64,000 bases of DNA from G965215145 sp965215145 (GTDB lineage: Bacteria; Bacteroidota; Rhodothermia; Rhodothermales; JANQRZ01): NCBI GenBank assembly GCA_965215145.1, contig OZ244038.1:1736001-1800000 (forward strand). The letters run 5' to 3'. Numbering within the stretch: the first letter of the stretch is position 1; each line of letters begins with the position of its first letter. Of this stretch, positions 34,992-43,770 are shown piece by piece. The translations under genes and the position numbers were made by a program. The notes under the pieces were generated by a model that saw nothing but the letters and a program-made list of their open reading frames with translations, searched no databases and was not told where the DNA came from.

Positions 34992-37208
34992 CTAGAACCG
35001 GTAGCGGAGTTGGAGCGAGAGGTCGCGCACCCGCGCCCCCTCGACCTCGGCCAACCCGCTGCCGACGCTGCGCCGGTCCTCGAACCGCGTGGACGCCAGC
35101 TTCGCCCGGAGGTCGAGCCCCTCGAAGCTCCCGCCGGGGCGGAAGGCGAGTAGGGCATAGACCCGCGTGCCGCGCCCGGTGAGCAGCGTGTTCTGGAAGA
35201 CCCCGGTGAGGTCGTTCTCGAACTGGTAGAGCCGTGCGCCGAAGCCCTCCGCGTCGAACAGCGTGAGGCGGGCGTCGAGGCGGAGGCTGGGGAGAAGCTC
35301 CCAGCGGACGTCCTGGAACACGAGCGAGCCCGTCTCGGCCGGCTGGTCGGATTTGCGGTAGCGTGTGCCCTCGAGGCGCGTGCGGAGCCGGAGCCTCCGG
35401 TTGGCAACGTACTCGCCCTGGACCCGCAGGCTCTGCCGCGTCTCGGGCACGAGGGCGTCGAGCACGGCGCCGGTCGGGGTCGCGGCGTCGGCGCCGGTCT
35501 CGCGGGTCTCGGTGCGGCCCTGGGCATACACCGTCAGCCAGCGGCGCGGGCGGTGCTCGACGTAGACGAGCGCCTCGTAGCCCCGGCTCGGGCGCGGCAC
35601 GCGGAAGCGGACCCACGGGAACCGGTACTGGTCGAAGAACCCGCTCACCGTCCACCGCCGCGAGGGGCGGAGCCGGAGGCCGAGGTAGACGCCGGTCTCG
35701 TTCTGCGTCACCCCGTTCCGCTCCCCGAACCCGTAGCCGTGGAGGCTCGCGAAATCGCGGGGGTAGTGTCGGGCGAGCACGAGCGCGTCGAGCGCCCCGA
35801 CCCGCCCCTCGGCCCCGGCGACGCCGCCGAACGCCCCGCTCGGCGCCCGCGCCACCTCCCCGAACACGAACGCCTCGCCGAGGAAGGCGCTCCCGTAGAC
35901 GCTCCCCATCGCGGCCTCGTCGCCGGCGAAGTTGAACCGCTGGTACGGCGCCTCGCCCGCCGCGAGCGGGCTGTCGAACCGGGCCGCGTAGCCGACCGCC
36001 CCGACGGTCGCCTCGCCGACGCGGACCTCGACGGCGCCGCCGCCGAGCGTCTGCCCGAGGGTGTCCTTCCGCTCGATCTCCGTCGGCGTCCGGTGCAGGC
36101 CGTCGGCGGCGAGGCCGGCCACGGTGGCGTCGGTGACGGGCGCCTCCACGTCCGTCGTGTCGACCTCGTTGAACCGGGCGTCGAGCGTGCGGCGGCTGGC
36201 GAACGCCGTGGCGTAGACCCGCGGCGTGACGGCGACGGTGAGGCCGGCCCCGCGGAAGAACCGGTTCTCGTCGGTCGAGCCGTAGGGGCGGATGCCGCGC
36301 CCGCGCCGGACCAGCGGGCGGACGGCCTCGCGGCCCTTCCCGAACCCCGCCGCCCGCCACAGCGCTACCCCCTGCCCGAACTCCGCCACGAAGTCCCCGA
36401 GGACCAGCGCCTCGACCCGCCCGAGCCGGAGCGCTGCGAGGTGGAAGCTGGCGTAGTCGTACCCGTAGGAGCCCCGCCCCGGCGCCCACTCGAACGCCTC
36501 GCCGGGGTCCTTCTCCAGCGTGAGGTTCACCGAGAGGTTCCGCTTGTAGGTCGCGCGGAGGCGGGTGTAGACCCGCTGGGGCGAACCCACGTAGCGGCTC
36601 GGCGCGTCGGAGTCCGAGAGGAGGGAGTCGGGGAGGGCGTCGTAGCCGCGCCCGAGGTCGAGCCGCCGCTGCACCCGTTGCAGCACCTCGACGCGCGCGT
36701 CCCGCCGGACCTCCCCGAGCGCCGGCACGCGGGGGTACGGCGACGGCCGCGTCGCCACGGCCTCCAGCCGCTCGCCGATGGTGAGGTACGGCCGGGCCTC
36801 CAGGAACACCTCGGCCGTGACGCCCTCGACGGCGCGGATTTCGGGGATCGAGCCGAACGGCCCGAACGCCGCGCGGAACCGGACGACCTCGGCGGCGACG
36901 AGAGGGGAGAAGGCGGGGATCAGCGCCAGCTCCTCGGCCGTGGCGGCGTTCACGTCGAGGGGGTTCTCGCGGAGGTCCGTCAGCAGCTCCAGCAGCTCCG
37001 TCGGGTCGCCGGAGATCTCGTCGTCGGTGAGGGGTTCGAGCAGCGCCTCGGGCTCGTCGAGGTTGGTGGTGTCGGCGGGGACGGGTTGCGCGGCGGCTGA
37101 TGAAAGGAAGAGGGGAAGAAGGGAGGAGAGGAAGAGGAGGTGCAGCCCCGACCCGGCGCTTCTGCCGAGCCCTCCTTCCTCCATCGGCTCTTTCGCTCCT
37201 CCGCTCAT
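34992..37208 (-). CDS. Exported helix-hairpin-helix protein with outer-membrane barrel-like C-terminus
   Basis: 738 residues. A signal peptide (ending SSAAAQ) is followed by an acidic linker and a ComEA-like double helix-hairpin-helix domain (about 75-145, with NPLDVNAATAEELALIPAF and GPFGSIPEIRAVEGV). The first hairpin lacks the usual Gly-x-Gly. The remaining ~590 residues alternate polar and hydrophobic positions with many Tyr and Arg, and end LSLQLRYRF, a terminal Phe typical of outer-membrane beta-barrels. It starts 4 bases after the PorV-like gene, so they are coupled. An ATG at 37184 gives a shorter signal peptide. Function unknown. Confidence 0.75.
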   Translation of the reverse strand: MSGGAKEPMEEGGLGRSAGSGLHLLFLSSLLPLFLSSAAAQPVPADTTNLDEPEALLEPLTDDEISGDPTELLELLTDLRENPLDVNAATAEELALIPAFSPLVAAEVVRFRAAFGPFGSIPEIRAVEGVTAEVFLEARPYLTIGERLEAVATRPSPYPRVPALGEVRRDARVEVLQRVQRRLDLGRGYDALPDSLLSDSDAPSRYVGSPQRVYTRLRATYKRNLSVNLTLEKDPGEAFEWAPGRGSYGYDYASFHLAALRLGRVEALVLGDFVAEFGQGVALWRAAGFGKGREAVRPLVRRGRGIRPYGSTDENRFFRGAGLTVAVTPRVYATAFASRRTLDARFNEVDTTDVEAPVTDATVAGLAADGLHRTPTEIERKDTLGQTLGGGAVEVRVGEATVGAVGYAARFDSPLAAGEAPYQRFNFAGDEAAMGSVYGSAFLGEAFVFGEVARAPSGAFGGVAGAEGRVGALDALVLARHYPRDFASLHGYGFGERNGVTQNETGVYLGLRLRPSRRWTVSGFFDQYRFPWVRFRVPRPSRGYEALVYVEHRPRRWLTVYAQGRTETRETGADAATPTGAVLDALVPETRQSLRVQGEYVANRRLRLRTRLEGTRYRKSDQPAETGSLVFQDVRWELLPSLRLDARLTLFDAEGFGARLYQFENDLTGVFQNTLLTGRGTRVYALLAFRPGGSFEGLDLRAKLASTRFEDRRSVGSGLAEVEGARVRDLSLQLRYRF

Positions 37209-37212
37209 TCCC

Positions 37213-38037
37213 TCACCACGACACCCCGAACTCGAACGCCGGCGTCCACCCCAGCACGTCGTGCCGCTCGGCGGCCACGTCGGCGCGGAGGCGGCCGAGG
37301 GCGACGCCGACGCCGGCCGAGAACCGCGTCGGCGCGGTCATCACGCCGGCCCGGAGGAAGAGCACGTCCACGGGCCGGACCTCGAGGCCGCCGCAGAACG
37401 CCGCCGGGAAGTCCACGTCGTCCGTCACCGCGGCGAGCACCAGCGCGCGCGGGTGCGCCCGGTACGCGACGCCGACGTCGAGGCGGGTCTGGAGCGGGTC
37501 GAAGTCCGTGAGCTTCGGGCGGTTCACGTTCTGCGCGTGCGCGCCGAAGGTCAGCCCCGGCAGCACCTCGACGAGGAGGCCGCCGGAGAGCCCGACGGCG
37601 CCGCCCGTCCCGTACTCCGGGATCGTCACCGAGGTGTAGCGCACGGCGAGCCCGGCGTGGAGCCGCCGGCTCGGCGAGAGCGCGAGCGCCCGCGCCGCAC
37701 CGAGCCCGACGACGGTCTCGCGGAAGTCCTCGAACCCGTAGGTCCGCGCCGTCCCGGCCACCGTCGCCCACCGCGTCGGCTGCGCCACGGCCACCGCGCC
37801 GACCCGCAACTCCGAGAGCCCGAACGCCTGCGAGGCGAAGAGCCCGGCCGAGCCTCGTTCGAGCGTGCCCCACGCGGCCGGGTTGTAGAGCCCCCACACG
37901 TCGCCGCGGAGGGCGACGCCCGCGCGGCCGAGCGCGAGCGCCCGCGCGCCGCCCTCGGCCAGCGGGACGAGCTGCGCCTGCGCCGGGAGGGCGAGCGCGC
38001 CCGCGAGCAGGAAGATGGGCAGAAGTCTGCGAGGCAA
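37213..38037 (-). CDS. PorV/PorQ-like outer-membrane beta-barrel protein
   Basis: 274 residues. Signal peptide (ending LPAQAQ), then GGARALALGRAGVALRGDVWGLYNPAAW, the N-terminal signature of PorV/PorQ and FadL-like barrels in Bacteroidota (loss of glycine-rich start, then NPA). The rest alternates as beta strands and ends FEFGVSW. PorV and PorQ carry T9SS cargo to the surface attachment complex. Which of the two this resembles cannot be settled by eye. It starts with TTG because no ATG or GTG fits the signal peptide. It heads a two-gene unit with the HhH-barrel gene. Confidence 0.75.
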   Translation of the reverse strand: MPRRLLPIFLLAGALALPAQAQLVPLAEGGARALALGRAGVALRGDVWGLYNPAAWGTLERGSAGLFASQAFGLSELRVGAVAVAQPTRWATVAGTARTYGFEDFRETVVGLGAARALALSPSRRLHAGLAVRYTSVTIPEYGTGGAVGLSGGLLVEVLPGLTFGAHAQNVNRPKLTDFDPLQTRLDVGVAYRAHPRALVLAAVTDDVDFPAAFCGGLEVRPVDVLFLRAGVMTAPTRFSAGVGVALGRLRADVAAERHDVLGWTPAFEFGVSW

Positions 38038-38157
38038 CGCCGTGCGGAGTACGTGGAGGGCTCAACATACCGCACCGGCTCCATACGAACAACGCCCGCC
38101 CGTCCGTAAAGAGAGCGGTTATCTTCCCCGGTCCCCGGACGCCGCCCCTGAACGCCG

Positions 38158-39048
38158 ATGCGCCGCCTCCTGCCTGCCGCCGTGCTCCTCACGCTCCTGC
38201 TCGCCGCGAGCGCGCAGGCGCAGGAGCTCAACTGCCGCGTCACGGTCGATTACGGAAACCTCGGCGGCACCGACTTCGACTTCCTCGACGACCTCCAGGA
38301 GGAGATCGAGGAGTACCTCAACGAGCGCTCCTGGACGGAGGACCGGTTCGAGGAGTACGAGCGGATCAACTGCACCTTCGCCGTGGAGCTCATCGAGGCC
38401 GAGGGGCTCAGCCGGTTCCGCGCGCAGGTCGTCGTCAGCGGCCAGCGGCCCATCTTCGGCTCGCCCGTGCGGACGACGACGTTCCAGGTGCTCGACAACG
38501 ATTGGACGTTCGACTACAACCGCGGGCAGCCCCTCATCTTCGACCTCAACCGGTTCAACAACCTCGCGAGCCTCGTCGACTTCTACGCCTTCCTCATCCT
38601 CGGCTACGACTACGACACCTTCGCCGAGCTCGGGGGGGCGCCGCACTTCGAGCAGGCCCGCCGGATCGCCGAGCTCGCGCGCTCGCAGGGCGGCGCCGAG
38701 TGGCAGTCCATCGGCGAGGACCAGAGCCGGGCCACCCTCATCCGCCAGCTCCTCGACCCCCGGTTCGAGCGGCTCCGGCGGGCGTACTTCCTCTACCACT
38801 TCGGCGGGCTCGACCGGTTCACCACGGACTTCGAGGAGGGGTGGGAGGCGGCCAACGGCGCCATCACGGAGATCTACGAGCTCTTCGTCGAGACCTCCCG
38901 CCGCTACGCCATCGACGTGTTCTTCACGGCGAAGGCCCCGGAGATCGGGAGCCTCTTCGAGGACTACGAGGAGCGCGCCGGCCTCTACGCGCTGCTCGTC
39001 GAGATGGACCCGGCGCGGACCTCGCAGTACGACCGACTAGCACAGTAG
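38158..39048 (+). CDS. DUF4835 family exported protein
   Basis: 296 residues. A signal peptide (1-21, ending SAQAQ) is followed directly by ELNCRVTVDYGNL, the usual start of DUF4835 proteins of Bacteroidota. Other blocks are FNNLASLVDFYAFLILGYDYDTF and FEQARRIAELA. Function unknown, probably periplasmic or outer-membrane-associated. The TAG stop (39046-39048) is formed by the left arm of a GTAGGGGC palindrome. It diverges from the PorV-like gene 120 bases away. Confidence 0.85.
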   Translation: MRRLLPAAVLLTLLLAASAQAQELNCRVTVDYGNLGGTDFDFLDDLQEEIEEYLNERSWTEDRFEEYERINCTFAVELIEAEGLSRFRAQVVVSGQRPIFGSPVRTTTFQVLDNDWTFDYNRGQPLIFDLNRFNNLASLVDFYAFLILGYDYDTFAELGGAPHFEQARRIAELARSQGGAEWQSIGEDQSRATLIRQLLDPRFERLRRAYFLYHFGGLDRFTTDFEEGWEAANGAITEIYELFVETSRRYAIDVFFTAKAPEIGSLFEDYEERAGLYALLVEMDPARTSQYDRLAQ

Positions 39049-39072
39049 GGGCGTATTGCAATACGCCCCTAC
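39045..39072. repeat. GTAGGGGC-family palindrome, copy 3 (perfect), supplying two stop codons
   Basis: A perfect 28-bp palindrome: arms GTAGGGGC and GCCCCTAC around the self-complementary centre GTATTGCAATAC. The TAG of the left arm is the stop of the DUF4835 gene. The TAG read on the other strand from the right arm is the stop of the convergent HEAT-cyclophilin gene. Confidence 0.95.
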
Positions 39073-41219
39073 GGCGTCGCTTCGACGCGCGCCCGCAGGA
39101 TCCGGTCGCCGACGACGAGGGCGTCGACCGCGTCCATCCCCTCGGCGACGTACCCGAACGCGGTGTAGCGCCCGTCGAGGTGGGGCTGGGCGGAGTGGGT
39201 GACGAAGAACTGGCTGCCCTCGGTGTCCTTCCCCGCGCTCGCCATCCCGACGGCGCCCGCGCGGTACGGCAGCGGCGCGAGCTCGCTCGGGATCTGGAAG
39301 TCCGGCCCGCCGAACCCGTCGCCGCGCGCGAAGTCCCCGCCCTGCACGACGAAGTTGGGCACGACGCGGTGGAAGGCCACACCGTCGTAGCGCCCCCTCT
39401 CAGCGAACCAAGCGACGGTCTGCGTCGTCAGCGGGGCCACCTCCGGGTCGAGCTCCAGCACGGCCGTGCCGCGCTCGGTCTCCAGCACGAGCCGGGGCCG
39501 CGGCCCAAGCCGGCGCAGATACTTCCAGTCGAGCGCGGGGAAGTCCGGCGGGGTGAGGCCCGTCGGCTCGAACCGGATGCCCTCGCCGAACCGGGCCGTC
39601 AGCGCCTCCGTGGCGCTGCGGCGGAGGACGGGATGCCTGGCTTCGAGGGCGACGCCGAGGAGGAACGTCACGGCGGCGGTGTCGCGCGCGGCGCCCATCG
39701 CGCGGACGATGGCCTCCATCGGCTCGATGTCGCGCGGCGCCTCCATCTGCCGGTAGCTCTCGCGGAGGACGCGCCCGCCGCCGAGGGCGTAGAGCGCCGA
39801 GTCGGCGAGGGCGGGCGCTGCGGCGTAGGCCGTGGCGACGTCGCCGCGGCTGAGGGCGTCGGCGAAGAGGTCGAGGTAGAACGGGTCGCGGGCGGGGTCG
39901 GCGTCGGCGGCGCGGCGGGCCTTGAGGGCTTCGAGCGCAGCGTAGGCCACCCGGCCGTCGGCGTCTGCGGCGGCGTCGACGAGGAGGGCGAGGGCCTCCT
40001 TGTCTGCAATCCCAAGCGCGCCGAGGCCGGCAGCGCGGGCAAACGGCCGCTCAGGCTCCGGGATGCCGAGGGTGGCGGGGTCGCGGAAGAGCCGGTGGGC
40101 GAGGTCGAAGGCGGCGTCGGCCCGGCCGCTCCGAGCGAGCGCCGTGGCGAGCGGCCCGGTGACGCGCCACCGCTCGGGGTGATTCGCCGCCCACCTTTCC
40201 ACGGCATCGACGGTGGCGGCGTCGAGAGTCTGCCCTGAACCTGCCGAAGGGGCGCCCGCGAGCGACGTGGCGGCGGTGATGGCGACGTGCGGCACCGGGT
40301 CGTCGAGCGCGGCGACGAGGGCCGCGCGGGCCTGCGGCGTCCGCCCCGCGCCGGCCAGCGACCGGGCCGCGTTCACCCGGACGCGCCAGTCCCCGCTCTC
40401 GCGCAGCAGCCGGATCCGGCGGAACTCGACGTTCTTGTCCGGCAGGCGGCTCAGCGCGAGGGCGAGGTGCATCTGTGCGGGGTCGTTGGCCGAGAGCGAA
40501 CCGGAGGCATCGCGCACGGCGTCGGCCACGTCGAGCCACGGCTGCGGGTCCCGCATCCGCCCGAAGTAGTACGCCGCGCCCCAGCGCGTACCCGCGTCCG
40601 CCGCCGTGAGGTGATCGGCGAGCCAGCGGACGGCGGCGGGGTCGTGGATGCCCCGCAGCCCGAACCGCGCGACGGCGATGGCGCGGGCCGAGTCGAGCGC
40701 AGCGGGGAGGTCGAAACGGGCAACGGCGGCGAGGGCAGCCCGCCCGCCCGTCTTCCCGAGCGCATCCAGCAGCGCGCCGCGGCCCGCATCGTCGTCCTCC
40801 CGGCGGAGCGCGTTGAGCAGGGCCGGCGCTACGGCGGTCTCCTCCCCGCTCTGCCCGATGGCGAAGGCGGCGTGCCGGCGCACCCGCGCGTCGGAGTCGG
40901 TGAGCAGGAGGACGAGGGCCGGCACCGCCTCCGGCGCCTGCACCGAGCCGAGCCCGAGCGCCGCGCGAGCACGCACGGCGGGGTCAGCGTCCGTCAGCGC
41001 GTCTACGAGGGCCGAGGTGTCCCGCCGCGTCTGCGCCTCCACGAGCGCCTGCAGGTCCGGCCGCTCCAGCAGACTCCAACCTCCTGCTTCACCCATGACG
41101 GTAGAGACGCCTCGGCGGGGTGTCTCCGCGGGGCCGGTGGCCTCTGGCGCACGTGCGGTCGTACAACTGATGAGGATCAGGAGGGGGGAGAAAAGAAGAA
41201 GCCAGAGGAACGGACGCAT
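39069..41219 (-). CDS. HEAT-repeat lipoprotein with C-terminal cyclophilin (peptidyl-prolyl isomerase) domain
   Basis: 716 residues. A lipoprotein signal with LILISC (Cys19) suggests anchoring in the outer or inner membrane. Residues about 50-530 are HEAT-type helical repeats (ARAALGLGSVQAPEAVPALV, ARVRRHAAFAIGQSGEETAV). The last ~165 residues are a cyclophilin domain: VAFHRVVPNFVVQGGDF, GSQFFVTHSAQPHLDGRYTAFG. It probably helps fold or hold exported proteins. An odd in-frame insert PSAGSGQT (codons at about 40227-40252) uses A/T-ending codons unlike its surroundings. The stop lies in a palindrome. Confidence 0.85.
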   Translation of the reverse strand: MRPFLWLLLFSPLLILISCTTARAPEATGPAETPRRGVSTVMGEAGGWSLLERPDLQALVEAQTRRDTSALVDALTDADPAVRARAALGLGSVQAPEAVPALVLLLTDSDARVRRHAAFAIGQSGEETAVAPALLNALRREDDDAGRGALLDALGKTGGRAALAAVARFDLPAALDSARAIAVARFGLRGIHDPAAVRWLADHLTAADAGTRWGAAYYFGRMRDPQPWLDVADAVRDASGSLSANDPAQMHLALALSRLPDKNVEFRRIRLLRESGDWRVRVNAARSLAGAGRTPQARAALVAALDDPVPHVAITAATSLAGAPSAGSGQTLDAATVDAVERWAANHPERWRVTGPLATALARSGRADAAFDLAHRLFRDPATLGIPEPERPFARAAGLGALGIADKEALALLVDAAADADGRVAYAALEALKARRAADADPARDPFYLDLFADALSRGDVATAYAAAPALADSALYALGGGRVLRESYRQMEAPRDIEPMEAIVRAMGAARDTAAVTFLLGVALEARHPVLRRSATEALTARFGEGIRFEPTGLTPPDFPALDWKYLRRLGPRPRLVLETERGTAVLELDPEVAPLTTQTVAWFAERGRYDGVAFHRVVPNFVVQGGDFARGDGFGGPDFQIPSELAPLPYRAGAVGMASAGKDTEGSQFFVTHSAQPHLDGRYTAFGYVAEGMDAVDALVVGDRILRARVEATP
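40227..40253. repeat. Possible small repeat element inserted in a coding region
   Basis: The stretch encodes PSAGSGQT in the minus-strand HEAT-cyclophilin protein. It begins and ends with GCCC/GGGC (40232-40235 and 40250-40253) and uses TCG, GCA, GGT, TCA and ACT codons where neighbours use G/C-ending ones. From memory, sequences like this recur in many genomes. Unverified here. Confidence 0.4.
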
Positions 41220-41311
41220 CGGCGGGGCGTGCGGGAGGGAGCTGAACGGACAGGCCCGGCGCGGCTATCTTAACCGGCCGGGCCTGCGAGACGTTGCGGT
41301 GCGAGCACCTG

Positions 41312-41395
41312 TGCGAAAGGGGGGACTCGAACCCCCACGGGTGTTACCCCACCAGATCCTAAATCTGGCGCGTCTGCCAATTCCGCCACTCTCGC
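41312..41395 (-). tRNA. tRNA-Leu (anticodon UAG)
   Basis: Read on the minus strand: acceptor arm GCGAGAG pairs with CTTTCGC (one G-T pair). The D-arm region has TGGCGGAATTGGCAGACGC, typical of leucine tRNAs. The anticodon stem CCAGA/TCTGG encloses TTTAGGA with anticodon TAG. A variable arm (TGGGGTAACACCC) and the T-arm GGGGGTTCGAGTCCCCC follow. 84 bases; CCA is not encoded. It stands alone between two protein genes. Confidence 0.97.
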
Positions 41396-41467
41396 AGCGA
41401 CGGCCCAAATATACCCCGCCGCGGTTGGGACCCCCGCCGCGCCCGCCCATCCCACCGCCCCCTCCGG

Positions 41468-43717
41468 ATGAAACGCCCCGCCCTCCTCTTCGCGCTCGCC
41501 CTCACCCTCGGTGCCTGCTCCGGCGCCGAGGTCACGACGACCAACGAGCCCACCGTCCCCGACGTGCCCCCCACGACCGTCGGCGTGCCGGACGCCGCCG
41601 ACGTGGACGACACGATGGGCGAGATGGAGCCCCCCACCGAGGTGACGGCCACGCTCGACCCCGACACCGTCACGTTCTCCCGCTACGACACCGGGCGGAT
41701 GTGGACGTTCGATAACCCCCCGCGGCAGTTCCTCCGCGAACGCTACAACTTCACCCCGGACGACGGCTGGTACGAGCGCGCCCGCCTCGGCGCCCTCCGC
41801 TTCGCCACCTACTGCTCGGCCTCGTTCGTCTCGCCCGACGGCCTCATCCTCACCAACCACCACTGCGCCCGCCAGAGCATCACCGAGGTGACCGAGGACG
41901 GCGAGGACCTCGGCGAGACCGGGTTCGTCGCCGAGGACATGGACGATGAGCGCCTCGTGGAGGACCTCTTCGTCGAGCAGCTCGTGGACGTGATGGACGT
42001 GACCGCCGAGATCGACGAGGCGCTGATGGGGGAGGAGACGATGGCCGAGCGCGCGAGCGCGCGGCAGGAGGCCATCGCCGCGATCGAGGAGCGGGTGGCC
42101 GACGAGCGCGGCGGCGAGGACGCCGGCGTCCGCGTCCAAGTCGTCGAGTTCTACTCCGGCGCCCGGTACTCGGCCTACGTCTACCGCCGCTACGACGACG
42201 TCCGCCTCGCGTTCGCGCCGGAGGACGACCTCGGCTTCTTCGGCGGCGACCCCGACAACTTCACCTACCCCCGCTACAGCCTCGACTTCGCGCTCTTCCG
42301 CGCCTACGACGACGCCGGCGAGCCGCTCGACACGTCGGAGTTCTACTTCCCCTGGAGCACCGACGGCACCGACGCCGGCGACCTCGTCTTCGTGATCGGC
42401 AACCCCGGCTCGACGACGCGGCTCCAGACGGTCTCGGAGCTCGCCTACCGCCGCGACGTCAACGAGCCCGGCATCCTCCGCCTCCTCGAAACCCGCGCCG
42501 ACGTCTACGAGCGGTTCGTGGACGAGAACCCGGACGACCCGATGACGCCGGAGATCGAGGACACGTTCTTCTCGCTCTCGAACTCGCGGAAGGCCTACAC
42601 CGGCCGCCTCGGCGGCCTCCGCGACGAGTACACCCTCGCCCGCCGCGCCGCCGCCGAGCGCGCCTTCCGCGACGCCATCGAGGCCGACCCCGACCTCCGC
42701 ACCAGGTACGGCTACGTGCTCGGTCAGATCGACGAGAACCGCCGCGAGGCGGCCGAGGAGCCCGGCGAGTTCGGCGCCTTCCTCGGGATGAACCCCGGCT
42801 CGTCGGTGGCCTCGAACGTCCTCGGCCGCGGCCTCTTCGCCTACGCCGTTGGCGTGACCGGCAACCCCGGTCTCCGCGACGCCGCGCTGTCGGTCGAGGA
42901 GGAGCGGCCGGAGGCCCTGGAGGTCGCCCTCATCGAGGCGAAGCTCGAAGACCTCGTGTTCTACCTCGGCGAGGACGACCAGGTGGTCGAGCGCGTGCTC
43001 ATGGGCCGCACGCCCGCCGAGGCCGCCCGCGCCATCTACGACGGCACGGCGCTGAAGACGCAGGAGGGCACCGAGGAGCTGCTGAACGAGGACAACCCCT
43101 CGACCTCCGACGACCCCGCGATCATGTTCGCCCGCGCGGTCTACCCCCGGTACGCCGCCGCGCAGCAGCGCCAGGGCCTCCTCGGCGCCCAGCTCGAGGA
43201 GCTCAGCGAGCGGCTCGCCCGCGCCCGCTTCGAGGTCTACGGCGAGGACACCCCGCCCGACGCCACGTTCACCCTCCGCATCAACGACGGCGTCGTCCGC
43301 GGCTACGAGTACAACGGCACCGTCGCCCCGCCGTACACGACGTTCTGGGGCCTCTACGACCACTACTACTCGTACCTCGCTTCGGAAGACGCCAGGTTCT
43401 TCGAGCTGCCCGAGCGCTGGCTGCCGGCCCCAGACGCGCTCGACCTGGAGACGCCGTACAACTTCGTCACAACGAACGACATCATCGGTGGCAACTCCGG
43501 CTCGCCCATGCTCGACCGTGACCTCCACGTCGTTGGGGTCGCCTTCGACGGCAACATCGAGAGCCTGCCCGGCGACTTCATCTACCTCGGCGAGCGGAAC
43601 CGCACCGTCGGCGTGGACTCGCGCGGGATGCTCGAGGCGATGGAGGCGGTCTACGAGGCGGAGCGGCTCGCGGAGGAGCTGCGCGAGGGCGCGATGCAGA
43701 TGATGGGCGCGCGCTAA
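41468..43717 (+). CDS. S46-family dipeptidyl-peptidase (DPP7/DPP11 type) lipoprotein
   Basis: 749 residues. Lipobox LTLGAC (Cys17) indicates lipid anchoring. The S46 protease landmarks are TNHHC (residues 130-133) with the catalytic His, SLDFALFR with the catalytic Asp, and GGNSGSP with Ser677. The position 18 residues after the Ser, which sets specificity in the family, is Gly695 (AFDGN). This is as in DPP7-like enzymes (hydrophobic P1) and not the Arg of DPP11. It releases dipeptides from peptides in the periplasm or at the surface, for amino acid nutrition. Confidence 0.9.
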   Translation: MKRPALLFALALTLGACSGAEVTTTNEPTVPDVPPTTVGVPDAADVDDTMGEMEPPTEVTATLDPDTVTFSRYDTGRMWTFDNPPRQFLRERYNFTPDDGWYERARLGALRFATYCSASFVSPDGLILTNHHCARQSITEVTEDGEDLGETGFVAEDMDDERLVEDLFVEQLVDVMDVTAEIDEALMGEETMAERASARQEAIAAIEERVADERGGEDAGVRVQVVEFYSGARYSAYVYRRYDDVRLAFAPEDDLGFFGGDPDNFTYPRYSLDFALFRAYDDAGEPLDTSEFYFPWSTDGTDAGDLVFVIGNPGSTTRLQTVSELAYRRDVNEPGILRLLETRADVYERFVDENPDDPMTPEIEDTFFSLSNSRKAYTGRLGGLRDEYTLARRAAAERAFRDAIEADPDLRTRYGYVLGQIDENRREAAEEPGEFGAFLGMNPGSSVASNVLGRGLFAYAVGVTGNPGLRDAALSVEEERPEALEVALIEAKLEDLVFYLGEDDQVVERVLMGRTPAEAARAIYDGTALKTQEGTEELLNEDNPSTSDDPAIMFARAVYPRYAAAQQRQGLLGAQLEELSERLARARFEVYGEDTPPDATFTLRINDGVVRGYEYNGTVAPPYTTFWGLYDHYYSYLASEDARFFELPERWLPAPDALDLETPYNFVTTNDIIGGNSGSPMLDRDLHVVGVAFDGNIESLPGDFIYLGERNRTVGVDSRGMLEAMEAVYEAERLAEELREGAMQMMGAR

Positions 43718-43740
43718 CCAGCCGCTCTCGCTCTGAGCAC

Positions 43741-43770
43741 CGTAGGGGCGTGATTAATCACGCCCCTACG
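43741..43770. repeat. GTAGGGGC-family palindrome, copy 4 (perfect, 30 bp)
   Basis: A perfect 30-bp palindrome, CGTAGGGGC and GCCCCTACG around the self-complementary centre GTGATTAATCAC. On the minus strand its right arm supplies the TAG stop (43766-43768) of the phosphoglycerate-mutase-like gene. It lies in the gap between two convergent genes and may terminate both. Confidence 0.95.

Noticed and set aside
38041..38157. Riboswitch between the PorV-like and DUF4835 genes
   Set aside because: No conserved motif or long stem was seen; ordinary divergent spacer.
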